NCBI GenBank assembly: GCA_002314755.1
Contig: DCHC01000029.1
Span: forward strand, 1-25,278
DNA length: 25,278 nt
Reading direction: 5' to 3'
Source: Faecalibacterium sp. UBA1762
GTDB taxonomy: Bacteria > Bacillota > Clostridia > Oscillospirales > Ruminococcaceae
This document shows positions 8,287-15,348 of this stretch, piece after piece. Both the position numbers and the translations under genes were made by a program. Each line of letters opens with the position of its first letter. Position 1 is the first letter of the stretch. Under the pieces are notes generated by a model, which saw only the letters and a program-made list of their open reading frames with translations, did not search any database and was not told the origin of the DNA.

Positions 8287-9648
8287 ATGCCGTTGAGCAG
8301 CTGCACCTTTGATTTTACCCGGAATGACGGGCCGATGCGTCCTATGCACGCAGTCAATAACGGACCGGTTTACAAGTTTACGGAGGATCAGCGCATTACC
8401 AATCTGCCTGCCTTTTGTCAGGCGGGTATTCCTTACGCGCGTACACACGACGCTTCCTTTTTCGCATCCTACGGCGGCGAGCATACGGTGGATATACACG
8501 CCATTTTCCCCGATTTTGATCGGGACGCGGACGATGCTGCCGCTTACGATTTTTGTGTGACCGATGAGTACCTAAAGGTCATGGCGTATGCCAAGGTGGA
8601 GCCGTTCTACCGGTTGGGCAGCAAAATTGAGCATGGACCCAAAAAATACGGGACACTGGTGCCTAAGGATTACACCAAGTGGGCAAAAATAGCGGAGCAT
8701 ATTATTGCTCACTACACTGAGGGCTGGGCAGACGGCTTTACCTATAAAATTGACTACTGGGAGATCTGGAATGAGCCGGACGGAGCAGCCGATGACGCGA
8801 ACTATGTGGACAAAAAGTGCTGGGGAGGTACCAAGCAGCAGTTTTTCGATTTTTACGGGGTAGTATCCCGTTATCTGAAGGCGCGTTTTCCCCATCTGAA
8901 GATCGGCGGCCCGGCAGTATGCTATCCGCTGACAGACTGGGCAAGCGACTTTTTAAGCTATGTGGTCAACAATCAGCTACCGCTGGATTTCTTCTCCTGG
9001 CACACCTATACCAATGAGCCGGATTTTATTCTGCAGACGGCCACCAATACCCGTGCCGTTCTGGATGAGTTTGGGTTGACCCGGACCGAGAGTATCCTAA
9101 ACGAGTGGAACTATGTCAAGGGCTGGACAGGGGATGACTGGCTGTATTCTCTGCGCAGCGAAAAAGGCCTGAAAGGCGCGGGGTTTATTGCCGCAACCAT
9201 TGCAGAAGCGCAGTACCGTCCGCTGGACCTTTTGATGTATTATGACGCCCGGCCCTGTGCTATGAACGGTATGTTCTGTACCGATTTTGTCTGTGATAAG
9301 CTAAAAGGGTACTATCCGTTCTGGATATTCAATAAGCTATACCGGTTGGGGACGGCGGTTCCGTATACCCAAAAGGAGGGGAAGATCTATGCCTGCGCCG
9401 CCGCCGGCAAAGGCAGAAAAGGGATTATGCTAACCCATTATCAGGATCTGGACAAGGCGGCGCCCCAGCGACTGACCCTGACCTTAAAGGGACTATCTGC
9501 CGGAACCAGCAGGCTGAGCTATTACATTCTGGATGGGGAGCATGACTGCACCCTGTTTAAGCAGGAGAAGACCAATGCGCAAGAGTTTACCGCTTATCTG
9601 ACCCTGCAGCTATTTGCGACGGTCTATATTGAGATAGAAGAGGATTGA
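8287..9648 (+). CDS. GH39-like glycoside hydrolase (beta-xylosidase/iduronidase type)
   Basis: This 453-aa protein has a clan-A (beta/alpha)8 barrel and resembles glycoside hydrolase family 39. The acid/base glutamate is in YWEIWNEPDG (157-166, E163) and the nucleophile candidate is in ESILNEWNYV (268-277, E273). The spacing of about 110 residues fits the clan. The early segment AGIPYARTHDASFF (46-59) also fits GH39. The last 100 residues look like a beta-sandwich. No signal peptide is seen, so it is expected to be cytoplasmic. An upstream in-frame ATG at 8251 overlaps the PHP gene, but GGGAGGGG at 8273-8280 lies 6 nt before the ATG at 8287, so I choose the latter. The sugar specificity (xyloside, uronide or other) is not decidable from the sequence. 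Confidence 0.85.
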   Translation: MPLSSCTFDFTRNDGPMRPMHAVNNGPVYKFTEDQRITNLPAFCQAGIPYARTHDASFFASYGGEHTVDIHAIFPDFDRDADDAAAYDFCVTDEYLKVMAYAKVEPFYRLGSKIEHGPKKYGTLVPKDYTKWAKIAEHIIAHYTEGWADGFTYKIDYWEIWNEPDGAADDANYVDKKCWGGTKQQFFDFYGVVSRYLKARFPHLKIGGPAVCYPLTDWASDFLSYVVNNQLPLDFFSWHTYTNEPDFILQTATNTRAVLDEFGLTRTESILNEWNYVKGWTGDDWLYSLRSEKGLKGAGFIAATIAEAQYRPLDLLMYYDARPCAMNGMFCTDFVCDKLKGYYPFWIFNKLYRLGTAVPYTQKEGKIYACAAAGKGRKGIMLTHYQDLDKAAPQRLTLTLKGLSAGTSRLSYYILDGEHDCTLFKQEKTNAQEFTAYLTLQLFATVYIEIEED

Positions 9649-9687
9649 TATCCGTTTTGCCGAATAAAACAAGGAGTGGTTTTCAAA

Positions 9688-10740
9688 ATGGCTAAAATCA
9701 GTGAAGTGGATAAAAACCTTGCAGTAACCCCCGGTACCCTACGGCCGGATACGGTACTGCACGACTGCAGAGAAAGCTGCTTTTCGCTGCACGGGCTACT
9801 GTGGGAGGGGGATACCTTTCGCCGTATACCGGAAAAGCTTGCGCAAAACACAAACTCCGGTGTAGCGGTACTGCACACCAACACCGCGGGCGGTCGGCTG
9901 CGCTTTCGTACGGATAGCGACCATCTTGCGGTCATTGCGCATCTGCCGGAGCTTTGCAGTTTTCCCCATATGCCGTTGACCGGCAGTAGTGGCTTTGATG
10001 TGTATGTGGATAACCTGTTCCGCCGCCAGATCATTCCGCCCATCGACTGCGGCGGTAAGTATGACGGTATTGTGGAGCTGGACGGTCAGATGCATGAGAT
10101 CATGATCGGCTTTCCGTTGTACAATGATGTGACTTCTTTGACGGTAGGTCTTTCGGAAAAGGCGAATATCCTGCCACCCAAGCCCTACCGGATCGAAAAG
10201 CCGGTGGTATTCTACGGCTCCTCTATCACCCAAGGGGGATGCGCCAGCCGTCCCGGTACCAGTTACCAGGCAATTCTCTCCCGCGAGATGGATTTTGACT
10301 ATGTCAATCTGGGCTTTTCCGGCTCTGCTGCTGCAGAGCAGTGCATGGCAGAATATATCGGCGGTCTGACGATGTCCGCCTTTGTGATGGATTACGATCA
10401 CAATGCCGCTTCGCTGGATTATCTGCGTGCCTCCCATGAGCCGTTTTACCGCACCATTCGCAGGCTGCAGCCTGATTTGCCGATTCTGATGACCAGCGCG
10501 CCCAACAACCGCCTTTCTGCGCCGGTGTGGGAGCAGCGTCGGCAGCTGATACGGGAAAATGCTGCCGGATTTATTGCCGAGGGCGATAAAAACCTGTGGT
10601 ATATTGACGGAAATGATCTGTGGGGAACCGACGGCTGGGACAGCTGTACAGTGGATTGCAACCACCCCAACGATCTGGGCTTCTGGCGTATGGCAAAGGC
10701 CTTTGCACCTGCTTTGCAGGAGATGCTGTACGGCTGTTAA
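9688..10740 (+). CDS. SGNH/GDSL-family hydrolase (probable carbohydrate esterase or lipase)
   Basis: This 350-aa protein has an N-terminal beta-rich domain (about residues 1-165, with GFDVYVDN at 102-109) followed by an SGNH hydrolase domain. Block I is FYGSSITQGG (175-184) with the nucleophile serine S179; the glycine block is VNLGFSGSA (206-214); the catalytic Asp-x-x-His pair is D323 and H326 in VDCNHPND. The usual GxND block is replaced by MDYDHNA (234-240). The two-domain layout is that of the GDSL_3 group with a GxDLY-type N-terminal domain. No signal peptide is present. AAGGAG at 9671-9676 is 11 nt before the ATG at 9688; the GTG at 9676 overlaps the ribosome site and is unlikely. It is the last gene of the operon, paired with the glycosidase, and could remove acyl groups from the same glycan. 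Confidence 0.85.
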   Translation: MAKISEVDKNLAVTPGTLRPDTVLHDCRESCFSLHGLLWEGDTFRRIPEKLAQNTNSGVAVLHTNTAGGRLRFRTDSDHLAVIAHLPELCSFPHMPLTGSSGFDVYVDNLFRRQIIPPIDCGGKYDGIVELDGQMHEIMIGFPLYNDVTSLTVGLSEKANILPPKPYRIEKPVVFYGSSITQGGCASRPGTSYQAILSREMDFDYVNLGFSGSAAAEQCMAEYIGGLTMSAFVMDYDHNAASLDYLRASHEPFYRTIRRLQPDLPILMTSAPNNRLSAPVWEQRRQLIRENAAGFIAEGDKNLWYIDGNDLWGTDGWDSCTVDCNHPNDLGFWRMAKAFAPALQEMLYGC

Positions 10741-10777
10741 CGGCTGCAGCAGTTTGCTTGCGTAAGAAGGAATTGTC

Positions 10778-10811
10778 AAACCGCACAGGTAGAGCACGTT
10801 GTGCGGTTTTT
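10778..10811 (+). terminator. Intrinsic terminator between the SGNH gene and the LCP gene
   Basis: A 10-bp perfect stem, AAACCGCACA (10778-10787) with TGTGCGGTTT (10800-10809), has a 12-nt loop and runs directly into five Ts (10807-10811). It closes the STAS-kinase operon. The Shine-Dalgarno sequence of the next gene begins only 5 nt further, so it could also act as a leader attenuator for that gene. Confidence 0.85.
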
Positions 10812-10832
10812 GTCAAAGAGGAGCAATGCATC

Positions 10833-11888
10833 TTGAAGGATACGCAAAAAACAAAAAAATGGATTTTTCCGGCAGTAGGAGCGGCAGTCGTTCTTTTGAC
10901 AGTTGCGGCGCTGAGTATTTTTTGGGCAAACAATGCGCCGGAGACGGTAGACAATGCCGAATCGCAGGTGGAAAATGTGACGCCCGCACAGGAGGAACCA
11001 AACACCACGGATCCGGACGAGCAGGAGATTTTGTCTTTTTTGGAGGGACTGGCTAAAACGGACAGTATTCCGGCACTGGGCGATGTGGTATCCGAGGACG
11101 GCATTACCAATATTCTGATTATCGGGACCGATGAGCGGACAGAGGAGTTCAGTGATGATGCCCGGGGAGACGTCTGTATGTTGTGGTCTATGAATCGGCA
11201 GACCGGCGCGATCTCGCTGGTCAGCTTTGAACGTGGGACCGGGGTACCGATTCTTTCGGGGGAGTATCAGGGCCAGTGGGACTGGTTGACCCACACCTTT
11301 CGTTACGGCGGTGCCCAGTTGATGATGCAGGAAATTGAGGAATGCTATAAAATAGAGGTATCCCATTATCTGAGGTTTAACTTTTATGGCTTTATTACCG
11401 TTTTAGATACTGTCGGCGGTGTGGATATAGAGCTGTCCGGGGCAGAGGCAGAATATCTGAATCAATGCCGGACTGCAGAAAGAGAAAACTTGCCTGCCCT
11501 GACCGCCGGGGTGAACCACCTGGACGGTGAGGATGCTTTGCAGTACGCACGGATGCGCGCCACAGACAGCGACTGGACCCGGGTTGAGCGCCAGCGCAAG
11601 GTCATGGTGGCCACAATGAAGCAGATCAAAAGCATGGGTATCACCGAGCTATTGACCTTACCCGGTACGGTGATGCCACTGGTGCAGACCAATCTGACGG
11701 AGGGGGATTTTTTCAGCCTGATGCTGATGACCCCTCAGATGTATCAAGCGCAGCTGCAGCAGGAGACAATCCCCTTGCGGGGGACCTACGGTAGCATGGT
11801 AGGCATGGGGGGCAGAAGCCTTTTTGCGGTGGATTTTGATACCAACGCCAAATATCTGCATAAAATGCTGTATGGTAAAGAGGAATAA
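10833..11888 (+). CDS. LytR-CpsA-Psr (LCP) family glycopolymer-peptidoglycan ligase
   Basis: LCP proteins transfer lipid-linked glycopolymers onto peptidoglycan outside the membrane. This 351-aa protein has a short basic N-terminus, one span (about residues 10-32), an acidic linker (about 33-90) and an LCP domain: ITNILIIGTDER (91-102), DDARGDVCMLWSMN (108-121), ISLVSFERGTGVPI (127-140), FITVLDTVGGVDIEL (187-201) and ALQYARMRATDSDWTRVERQ (235-254). The usual Arg-Asp of the SIPRDT block is Arg-Gly here. The start is a TTG at 10833, with AGAGGAG at 10817-10823 nine nt upstream. The ATG at 10826 is in another frame and only 2 nt from that ribosome site. The gene follows a terminator, so it needs read-through or a promoter I could not find. 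It fits the polysaccharide locus upstream. Confidence 0.93.
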   Translation: MKDTQKTKKWIFPAVGAAVVLLTVAALSIFWANNAPETVDNAESQVENVTPAQEEPNTTDPDEQEILSFLEGLAKTDSIPALGDVVSEDGITNILIIGTDERTEEFSDDARGDVCMLWSMNRQTGAISLVSFERGTGVPILSGEYQGQWDWLTHTFRYGGAQLMMQEIEECYKIEVSHYLRFNFYGFITVLDTVGGVDIELSGAEAEYLNQCRTAERENLPALTAGVNHLDGEDALQYARMRATDSDWTRVERQRKVMVATMKQIKSMGITELLTLPGTVMPLVQTNLTEGDFFSLMLMTPQMYQAQLQQETIPLRGTYGSMVGMGGRSLFAVDFDTNAKYLHKMLYGKEE

Positions 11889-11908
11889 ACAAAACCCTGT
11901 ATATCTGT

Positions 11909-11942
11909 AAAAACAGCCTCCCGCCAAAAAAGCGGGAGGCTG
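11909..11942 (-). terminator. Terminator for the minus-strand flavin-reductase-like gene
   Basis: An 11-bp perfect stem, CAGCCTCCCGC (11914-11924) with GCGGGAGGCTG (11932-11942), has a 7-nt loop. On the minus strand the stem is followed by five Ts (11913-11909), so it terminates the gene coming from 12014. It also lies 25 nt after the LCP stop and may stop + strand transcription weakly, because that side has no T-run. Confidence 0.85.
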
Positions 11943-12013
11943 CGAACTTATGCGCGGCGGGCGCAAATTACAAGGGGTGAAAGTCTACAAACCGTCCGGC
12001 AGCGGAGAAGCAT

Positions 12014-12514
12014 TCAGGCGCGGTTTTGCAGGACCTTGACAATTTCACCCACGACGACATAGTGATAATCCTTTTCCGGATAAACCCCGTCAGGCACTTC
12101 TTCCGTCATAAAGCAGGCTTCCTTCAGTTGGTCTACATACAGCTTTTTCAGGACAATGACCGTCTCGGCCTCCTTGTAATAGGTATAGCCGTCCTCATAT
12201 ACCGGGGTCAGACCGGTTTTTTCTGCCTTATCGATATCCCGGCCGGACTCGCTGCCGAACACGCTGTGCAGCTTATGCAGATGAGGCGGCAGAACCTGTA
12301 TGACCAGCAGATCCCGGTCCTTGACCAGTTGCCAGGTATACCGCTGGGGACGGATAAAGACCGTGACAACATGCTTGCCCCACAGCTCACCCATCATGCC
12401 CCAGGAACCGGTCATTTCATTGTGACCGTTCCGGTCGCCGGCGCCGATCAGCAGCCATTCTTTACCGATGGTATCAAATACATTGTCGTATGCGGTTACT
12501 TCTATCTCCTTCAT
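12014..12514 (-). CDS. Flavin reductase-like (FMN-binding split-barrel) protein
   Basis: This 166-aa cytoplasmic protein resembles the flavin reductase-like split-barrel family, which binds FMN and either reduces it with NAD(P)H or uses it as a cofactor. Visible features are KEWLLIGAGDRNGHNEMTGS (18-37), where flavin contacts are expected, WGKHVVTVFIRPQRYTW (45-61), a typical family segment, and the closing strand YHYVVVGEIVKVL (150-162). The reading frame continues upstream to 12763 on the minus strand, but GGGGGA just before the ATG at 12514 and a consensus promoter ending near 12599 place the start at 12514. It is divergent from the alpha/beta hydrolase gene. Its partner or substrate is unknown. 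Confidence 0.85.
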   Translation of the reverse strand: MKEIEVTAYDNVFDTIGKEWLLIGAGDRNGHNEMTGSWGMMGELWGKHVVTVFIRPQRYTWQLVKDRDLLVIQVLPPHLHKLHSVFGSESGRDIDKAEKTGLTPVYEDGYTYYKEAETVIVLKKLYVDQLKEACFMTEEVPDGVYPEKDYHYVVVGEIVKVLQNRA

Positions 12515-12535
12515 AATCAATCCCCCGTCATATTG

Positions 12536-12555
12536 CCGAACAAGGCTTTGTTCGG
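12536..12555 (-). promoter_or_regulatory. Leader hairpin of the flavin-reductase-like mRNA
   Basis: A perfect 8-bp inverted repeat, CCGAACAA / TTGTTCGG, with a 4-nt loop lies in the transcribed leader between the minus-strand promoter (12599-12627) and the ATG at 12514. Its near edge is 9 nt from the C-rich complement of the ribosome site (12522-12526). It could control translation or stability, or be a DNA operator. There is no T-run, so it is not a terminator. Confidence 0.5.
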
Positions 12556-12598
12556 GGCAGAAAGACCCCCGGCAGGGGAGCACTTTTTCCTGCTTTTC

Positions 12599-12627
12599 AT
12601 TATAGCGGACAGGGGCAGCTGTGTCAA
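12599..12627 (-). promoter_or_regulatory. Consensus promoter for the flavin-reductase-like gene
   Basis: Read on the minus strand, a perfect TTGACA (12627-12622) and a perfect TATAAT (12604-12599) are separated by exactly 17 nt. This is a full match to the SigA/sigma-70 consensus. Such a strong promoter usually needs repression, and a palindrome lies just upstream of it. Confidence 0.9.
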
Positions 12628-12638
12628 TCAAAGGCATA

Positions 12639-12656
12639 GGAAAAAATGTTTTTTCC
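12639..12656. promoter_or_regulatory. Palindrome centred between divergent promoters (candidate operator)
   Basis: GGAAAAAA-N2-TTTTTTCC is a perfect 8-bp-arm inverted repeat. It lies 11 nt from the -35 box of the minus-strand promoter and 9 nt from the -35 box of the plus-strand promoter, almost exactly at the midpoint. A dimeric regulator bound here could act on both promoters. No regulator gene is next to it. Confidence 0.55.
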
Positions 12657-12665
12657 CTGTATTGC

Positions 12666-12694
12666 TTGTATCTTTTTCGGTTAGGGGCTATAAT
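12666..12694 (+). promoter_or_regulatory. Promoter for the alpha/beta hydrolase gene
   Basis: TTGTAT (12666-12671) and a perfect TATAAT (12689-12694) are separated by 17 nt. The -35 box is only a half match, so the promoter may depend on an activator. Transcription would begin about 25 nt before the ATG at 12729. Confidence 0.7.
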
Positions 12695-12728
12695 GGGAGC
12701 CAATACAGATAAATAGGAGAGTGAGAAA

Positions 12729-13739
12729 ATGGATACCGAAAAATATGAGGATACCGTCCGCAAGGAAAAGCAGGACGGCGTCAGGCAAAACCGAATTTCC
12801 AGATACTGTGACCTTGTATACTATACCTCCGGCATAAACCCGGAGCTGACCCTTGCCATGCGAGTGTTAAAGCCGGAAAAACCGGGTTACATCAAGGTGG
12901 GTACCCACGGCTGGCACATGTCGATACCGGATTTTCAGCAGTCGGAAACACCGCTTTCAGATTATCTTGAGATCGATGTGGATATGCGGGGCAGGGCATA
13001 TTCGGACGGTAAGCCGGATTGTAACGGCTGGGAGCTGTATGATGTGATCGACGCCGTTAACTACGCCAAAAAGCACTATGCCCAGTATATCATTGACCCG
13101 GAGATCATCTTTTTTGAAGCGGGCAGCGGTGGCGGAGGCAATGCCTATGCCATTGCAGGTAAGTTCCCCGATTTTTTTTCGCATATCGTGGCCCAGTGCG
13201 GTATTTCCGACTATGCCCTGTGGTACCGGGATGATGCAGTCGGTGAATTTCGCGATGAGCTGGACATTTGGATCGGTTCGCCGGAGCATCAGGAGGCGTA
13301 TGCCTCCCGAAGCGGACTGGCCTCGGTGCAAAATTTGTGTGCCCCTATGGCGATCGTCCACGGCGAGACGGATGAGCGGGTGCCCTGCATTCACGCACGG
13401 CTGTTTGTCGCAAAGGCGAAGCAGCTGGGCAAGGGTGACCTGGTGACCTATATGGAGATGCCCGGCGTTGGTACGCAGGAGCATTTCGGTAATGCCACCC
13501 CGGAACAGATGGCTGCCATGGCCGACTTTTGCGAAACCCAGCGTCGAAGCCATATCGCACCGGTAGAGATTCCGCGCCGGGGTATGATGAAGATATGCGG
13601 ATATCTGTTCACCAAGCACTTTTCGGTGGTACTGAAGGATCTCGACCGCGTTGCCGAACTGACCTATGACTTGGATGCGGATGCCTTTACGGTAACCGGC
13701 GTACAGGAAGGGGAGTACACCCTGAAGGTCGGTGGCTGA
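12729..13739 (+). CDS. Alpha/beta-hydrolase fold protein (S9-like esterase or peptidase)
   Basis: This 336-aa protein looks like an alpha/beta hydrolase of the prolyl-oligopeptidase/acetyl-esterase kind. The probable triad is S133 in FFEAGSGGGGNAY (128-140), D215 in IVHGETDERVP (209-219) and H252 in GVGTQEHFGN (246-255), all with the usual order and spacing. The nucleophile elbow is unusual: the position two before Ser is Ala, giving A-G-S-G-G instead of G-x-S-x-G. MRGRAYSDG (86-94) resembles the DxRGxGxS loop common before the elbow. No signal peptide or membrane span is seen. AGGAG at 12715-12719 is 9 nt before the ATG. It has its own promoter and a strong terminator, so it is a single-gene unit, co-regulated perhaps with the divergent flavin protein. 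The substrate is unknown. Confidence 0.8.
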   Translation: MDTEKYEDTVRKEKQDGVRQNRISRYCDLVYYTSGINPELTLAMRVLKPEKPGYIKVGTHGWHMSIPDFQQSETPLSDYLEIDVDMRGRAYSDGKPDCNGWELYDVIDAVNYAKKHYAQYIIDPEIIFFEAGSGGGGNAYAIAGKFPDFFSHIVAQCGISDYALWYRDDAVGEFRDELDIWIGSPEHQEAYASRSGLASVQNLCAPMAIVHGETDERVPCIHARLFVAKAKQLGKGDLVTYMEMPGVGTQEHFGNATPEQMAAMADFCETQRRSHIAPVEIPRRGMMKICGYLFTKHFSVVLKDLDRVAELTYDLDADAFTVTGVQEGEYTLKVGG

Positions 13740-13776
13740 GCTGCTTTTCGGCGCTGATCGATACACATCTTGATTT

Positions 13777-13810
13777 CACCCGGTCGGATATGTCCAACCG
13801 GGTGTTTTTT
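13777..13810 (+). terminator. Terminator after the alpha/beta hydrolase gene
   Basis: A perfect 8-bp stem, CACCCGGT (13777-13784) with ACCGGGTG (13797-13804), is followed immediately by six Ts (13805-13810). It lies 37 nt after the stop codon. Confidence 0.9.
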
Positions 13811-13873
13811 AGTGGTAACTTGGATCGGTATCTGTTTACAATACACATTTTCGATATTCATGACGGTTAGATG

Positions 13874-13902
13874 TTGAAATTGTGAAACATTTGTGATAAA
13901 AT
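13874..13902 (+). promoter_or_regulatory. Promoter for the membrane acyltransferase gene
   Basis: TTGAAA (13874-13879) and TAAAAT (13897-13902) are separated by 17 nt in an AT-rich stretch downstream of the previous terminator. The leader to the ATG at 13982 would be about 70 nt. Confidence 0.7.
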
Positions 13903-13981
13903 AGAGACCGAGCGATGCGGAAGAGAGCGCGGTTTTCATCTGCAGCCAAAATTGATTTGATTGCTAAAGGAGATTGGAATC

Positions 13982-15271
13982 ATGAATGCCTCAGGTACCG
14001 GCCCTTTGACCAACAGTGTCAGGCCAAGAATCCGGGAAATCGATTATGTAAAAGCATTTTGCATCCTGGCGATGGTGATCGAACACTGTTACGGGACCTT
14101 TTACGCTTCTTTTTGTGACTACAGTATAGATGTGGCAGAGCCTGCTATCTTTACAATTTTAAACCTTTGTAATATCCTGATCGGGCCGTCCGCTTTTATG
14201 TTCTGTATGGGCTTTACGGTCAGTGTGGGAAAAGAGCATCATGCCAATGCCTGCATGACAAGAGGCGTTTCGCTTTTCTTTATGGGTCTGCTGTTAAACT
14301 ATGTCAGAGGAACCTTTGCCAGAAATGTTTTCTTTTTCTCTCAGGATGCCGATCTGCTGTGCAGACAGATGATCGATGTTCTGGGCGGCGATATCCTGCT
14401 TTTTGCGGGCCTCGGTTTTATGCTGCTGGGTTTACTCAAGAAGATCAAGCTGAATGCATGGGGCATTTTTATAGCGGCGATCCTGTTGAGCGCAATTGGT
14501 ACGCTGCTGCGCTATACAGATACCGGAGAACCGGTTTCAAACGGGATTCTCGGCCTGTTTGTCGGTGCAAACAGTGAATCCTACTTCCCGCTTTTCAACT
14601 GGTTTATCTTTATTGCGGCGGGAAATCTGTTCAGCTTTTATTATGTGAAGATCAAGGACATCAAGAAGTTTTATGCGATCGCGCTTCCGGTTTCTGCCGT
14701 ACTTGGTGCAGTTTACCTGATTTTGGCGTATAACTGCGTTGGTCCTTTCCAGACCATGGGCGAGGAAGAAGCTTTTTCATACTGGCTGAACCCCTGTGAC
14801 AGCATCGGATGTCTGCTGTGTATCTTTACCTTTGTGGGCGTGATGTGGCTTTTGACCGAGCTGACCGCAAAGCTGCACATCAGCCGGGACCCGCTGCTTT
14901 ACATCGCAAAGAACCTTAGTGTGATCTATATCATGCAGGATCTGTTGATTTTTTGGTTTGATATCTGGATGATCCAAGGTCTTGGCTTGATTCAATCGGC
15001 ATGCAGCCCGCTGGTCGTCTGCTGCTGTGGAATGATCCTGCTGCTGGCGTCTGTCGGTTTGACCGAGCTGTATAAAAAGTATTGGCGCACCGCAGTTCAG
15101 GGCTTTTTGAAAAAGAGGGCGGTGCTGTTCGCCGTCTGCGTAACGGTGATTATTGCTTTCTGCTGCACATTGGCGGTGACACATGGGGTCAAGGAGATCC
15201 CCAATTTTACAAACGGATATGATGTAGAGGATATGGGATATATCAGCTACGGTTCCGGTGCAGAGGAATAA
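13982..15271 (+). CDS. Membrane acyltransferase, HGSNAT/acyltransferase-3-like
   Basis: This 429-aa protein has about ten spans and begins with RIREIDYVKAFCILAMVIEHCYGTF (in two parts: RIREIDYVKA, 16-25, and FCILAMVIEHCYGTF, 26-40). That is the pattern of heparan-alpha-glucosaminide N-acetyltransferase-like and acyltransferase-3 proteins, where the early His (H35) and Asp contribute to acyl transfer across the membrane. NILIGPSAFMFCMGFTVS in the next span supports this. It could acetylate a surface or imported sugar using cytoplasmic acetyl-CoA. AAAGGAG at 13966-13972 is 9 nt before the ATG at 13982; a TTG at 13961 is a poorer start because it precedes that ribosome site. It is a single-gene unit with promoter and terminator, convergent with the six-hairpin gene. 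The acceptor is unknown. Confidence 0.75.
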   Translation: MNASGTGPLTNSVRPRIREIDYVKAFCILAMVIEHCYGTFYASFCDYSIDVAEPAIFTILNLCNILIGPSAFMFCMGFTVSVGKEHHANACMTRGVSLFFMGLLLNYVRGTFARNVFFFSQDADLLCRQMIDVLGGDILLFAGLGFMLLGLLKKIKLNAWGIFIAAILLSAIGTLLRYTDTGEPVSNGILGLFVGANSESYFPLFNWFIFIAAGNLFSFYYVKIKDIKKFYAIALPVSAVLGAVYLILAYNCVGPFQTMGEEEAFSYWLNPCDSIGCLLCIFTFVGVMWLLTELTAKLHISRDPLLYIAKNLSVIYIMQDLLIFWFDIWMIQGLGLIQSACSPLVVCCCGMILLLASVGLTELYKKYWRTAVQGFLKKRAVLFAVCVTVIIAFCCTLAVTHGVKEIPNFTNGYDVEDMGYISYGSGAEE

Positions 15272-15283
15272 AAGCATAAAAAG

Positions 15284-15325
15284 ATGTGGCGGCGTATCCT
15301 GACGGTAACGCAGCCACATTTTTTT
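15284..15325. terminator. Bidirectional terminator between convergent genes
   Basis: ATGTGGC (15284-15290) pairs with GCCACAT (15313-15319), with an inner GCGT/ACGC stem. Seven Ts follow on the + strand (15319-15325), and the minus strand also has a T-run (CTTTTTA) on its side. It ends both the acyltransferase gene and the six-hairpin gene. Confidence 0.85.
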
Positions 15326-15348
15326 AATGGTAAATACTCGAAATAGCT

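Noticed and set aside
9796..10797. A 333-codon open frame on the minus strand
   Set aside because: It mirrors the SGNH gene, whose catalytic motifs are clear. The minus frame has no motif and no ribosome site.
12026..12712. A 228-codon + strand frame across the flavin-reductase-like gene and its promoter
   Set aside because: It runs through two promoters and the palindrome and has no family features. The minus-strand reading has a proper start and FMN-type motifs.
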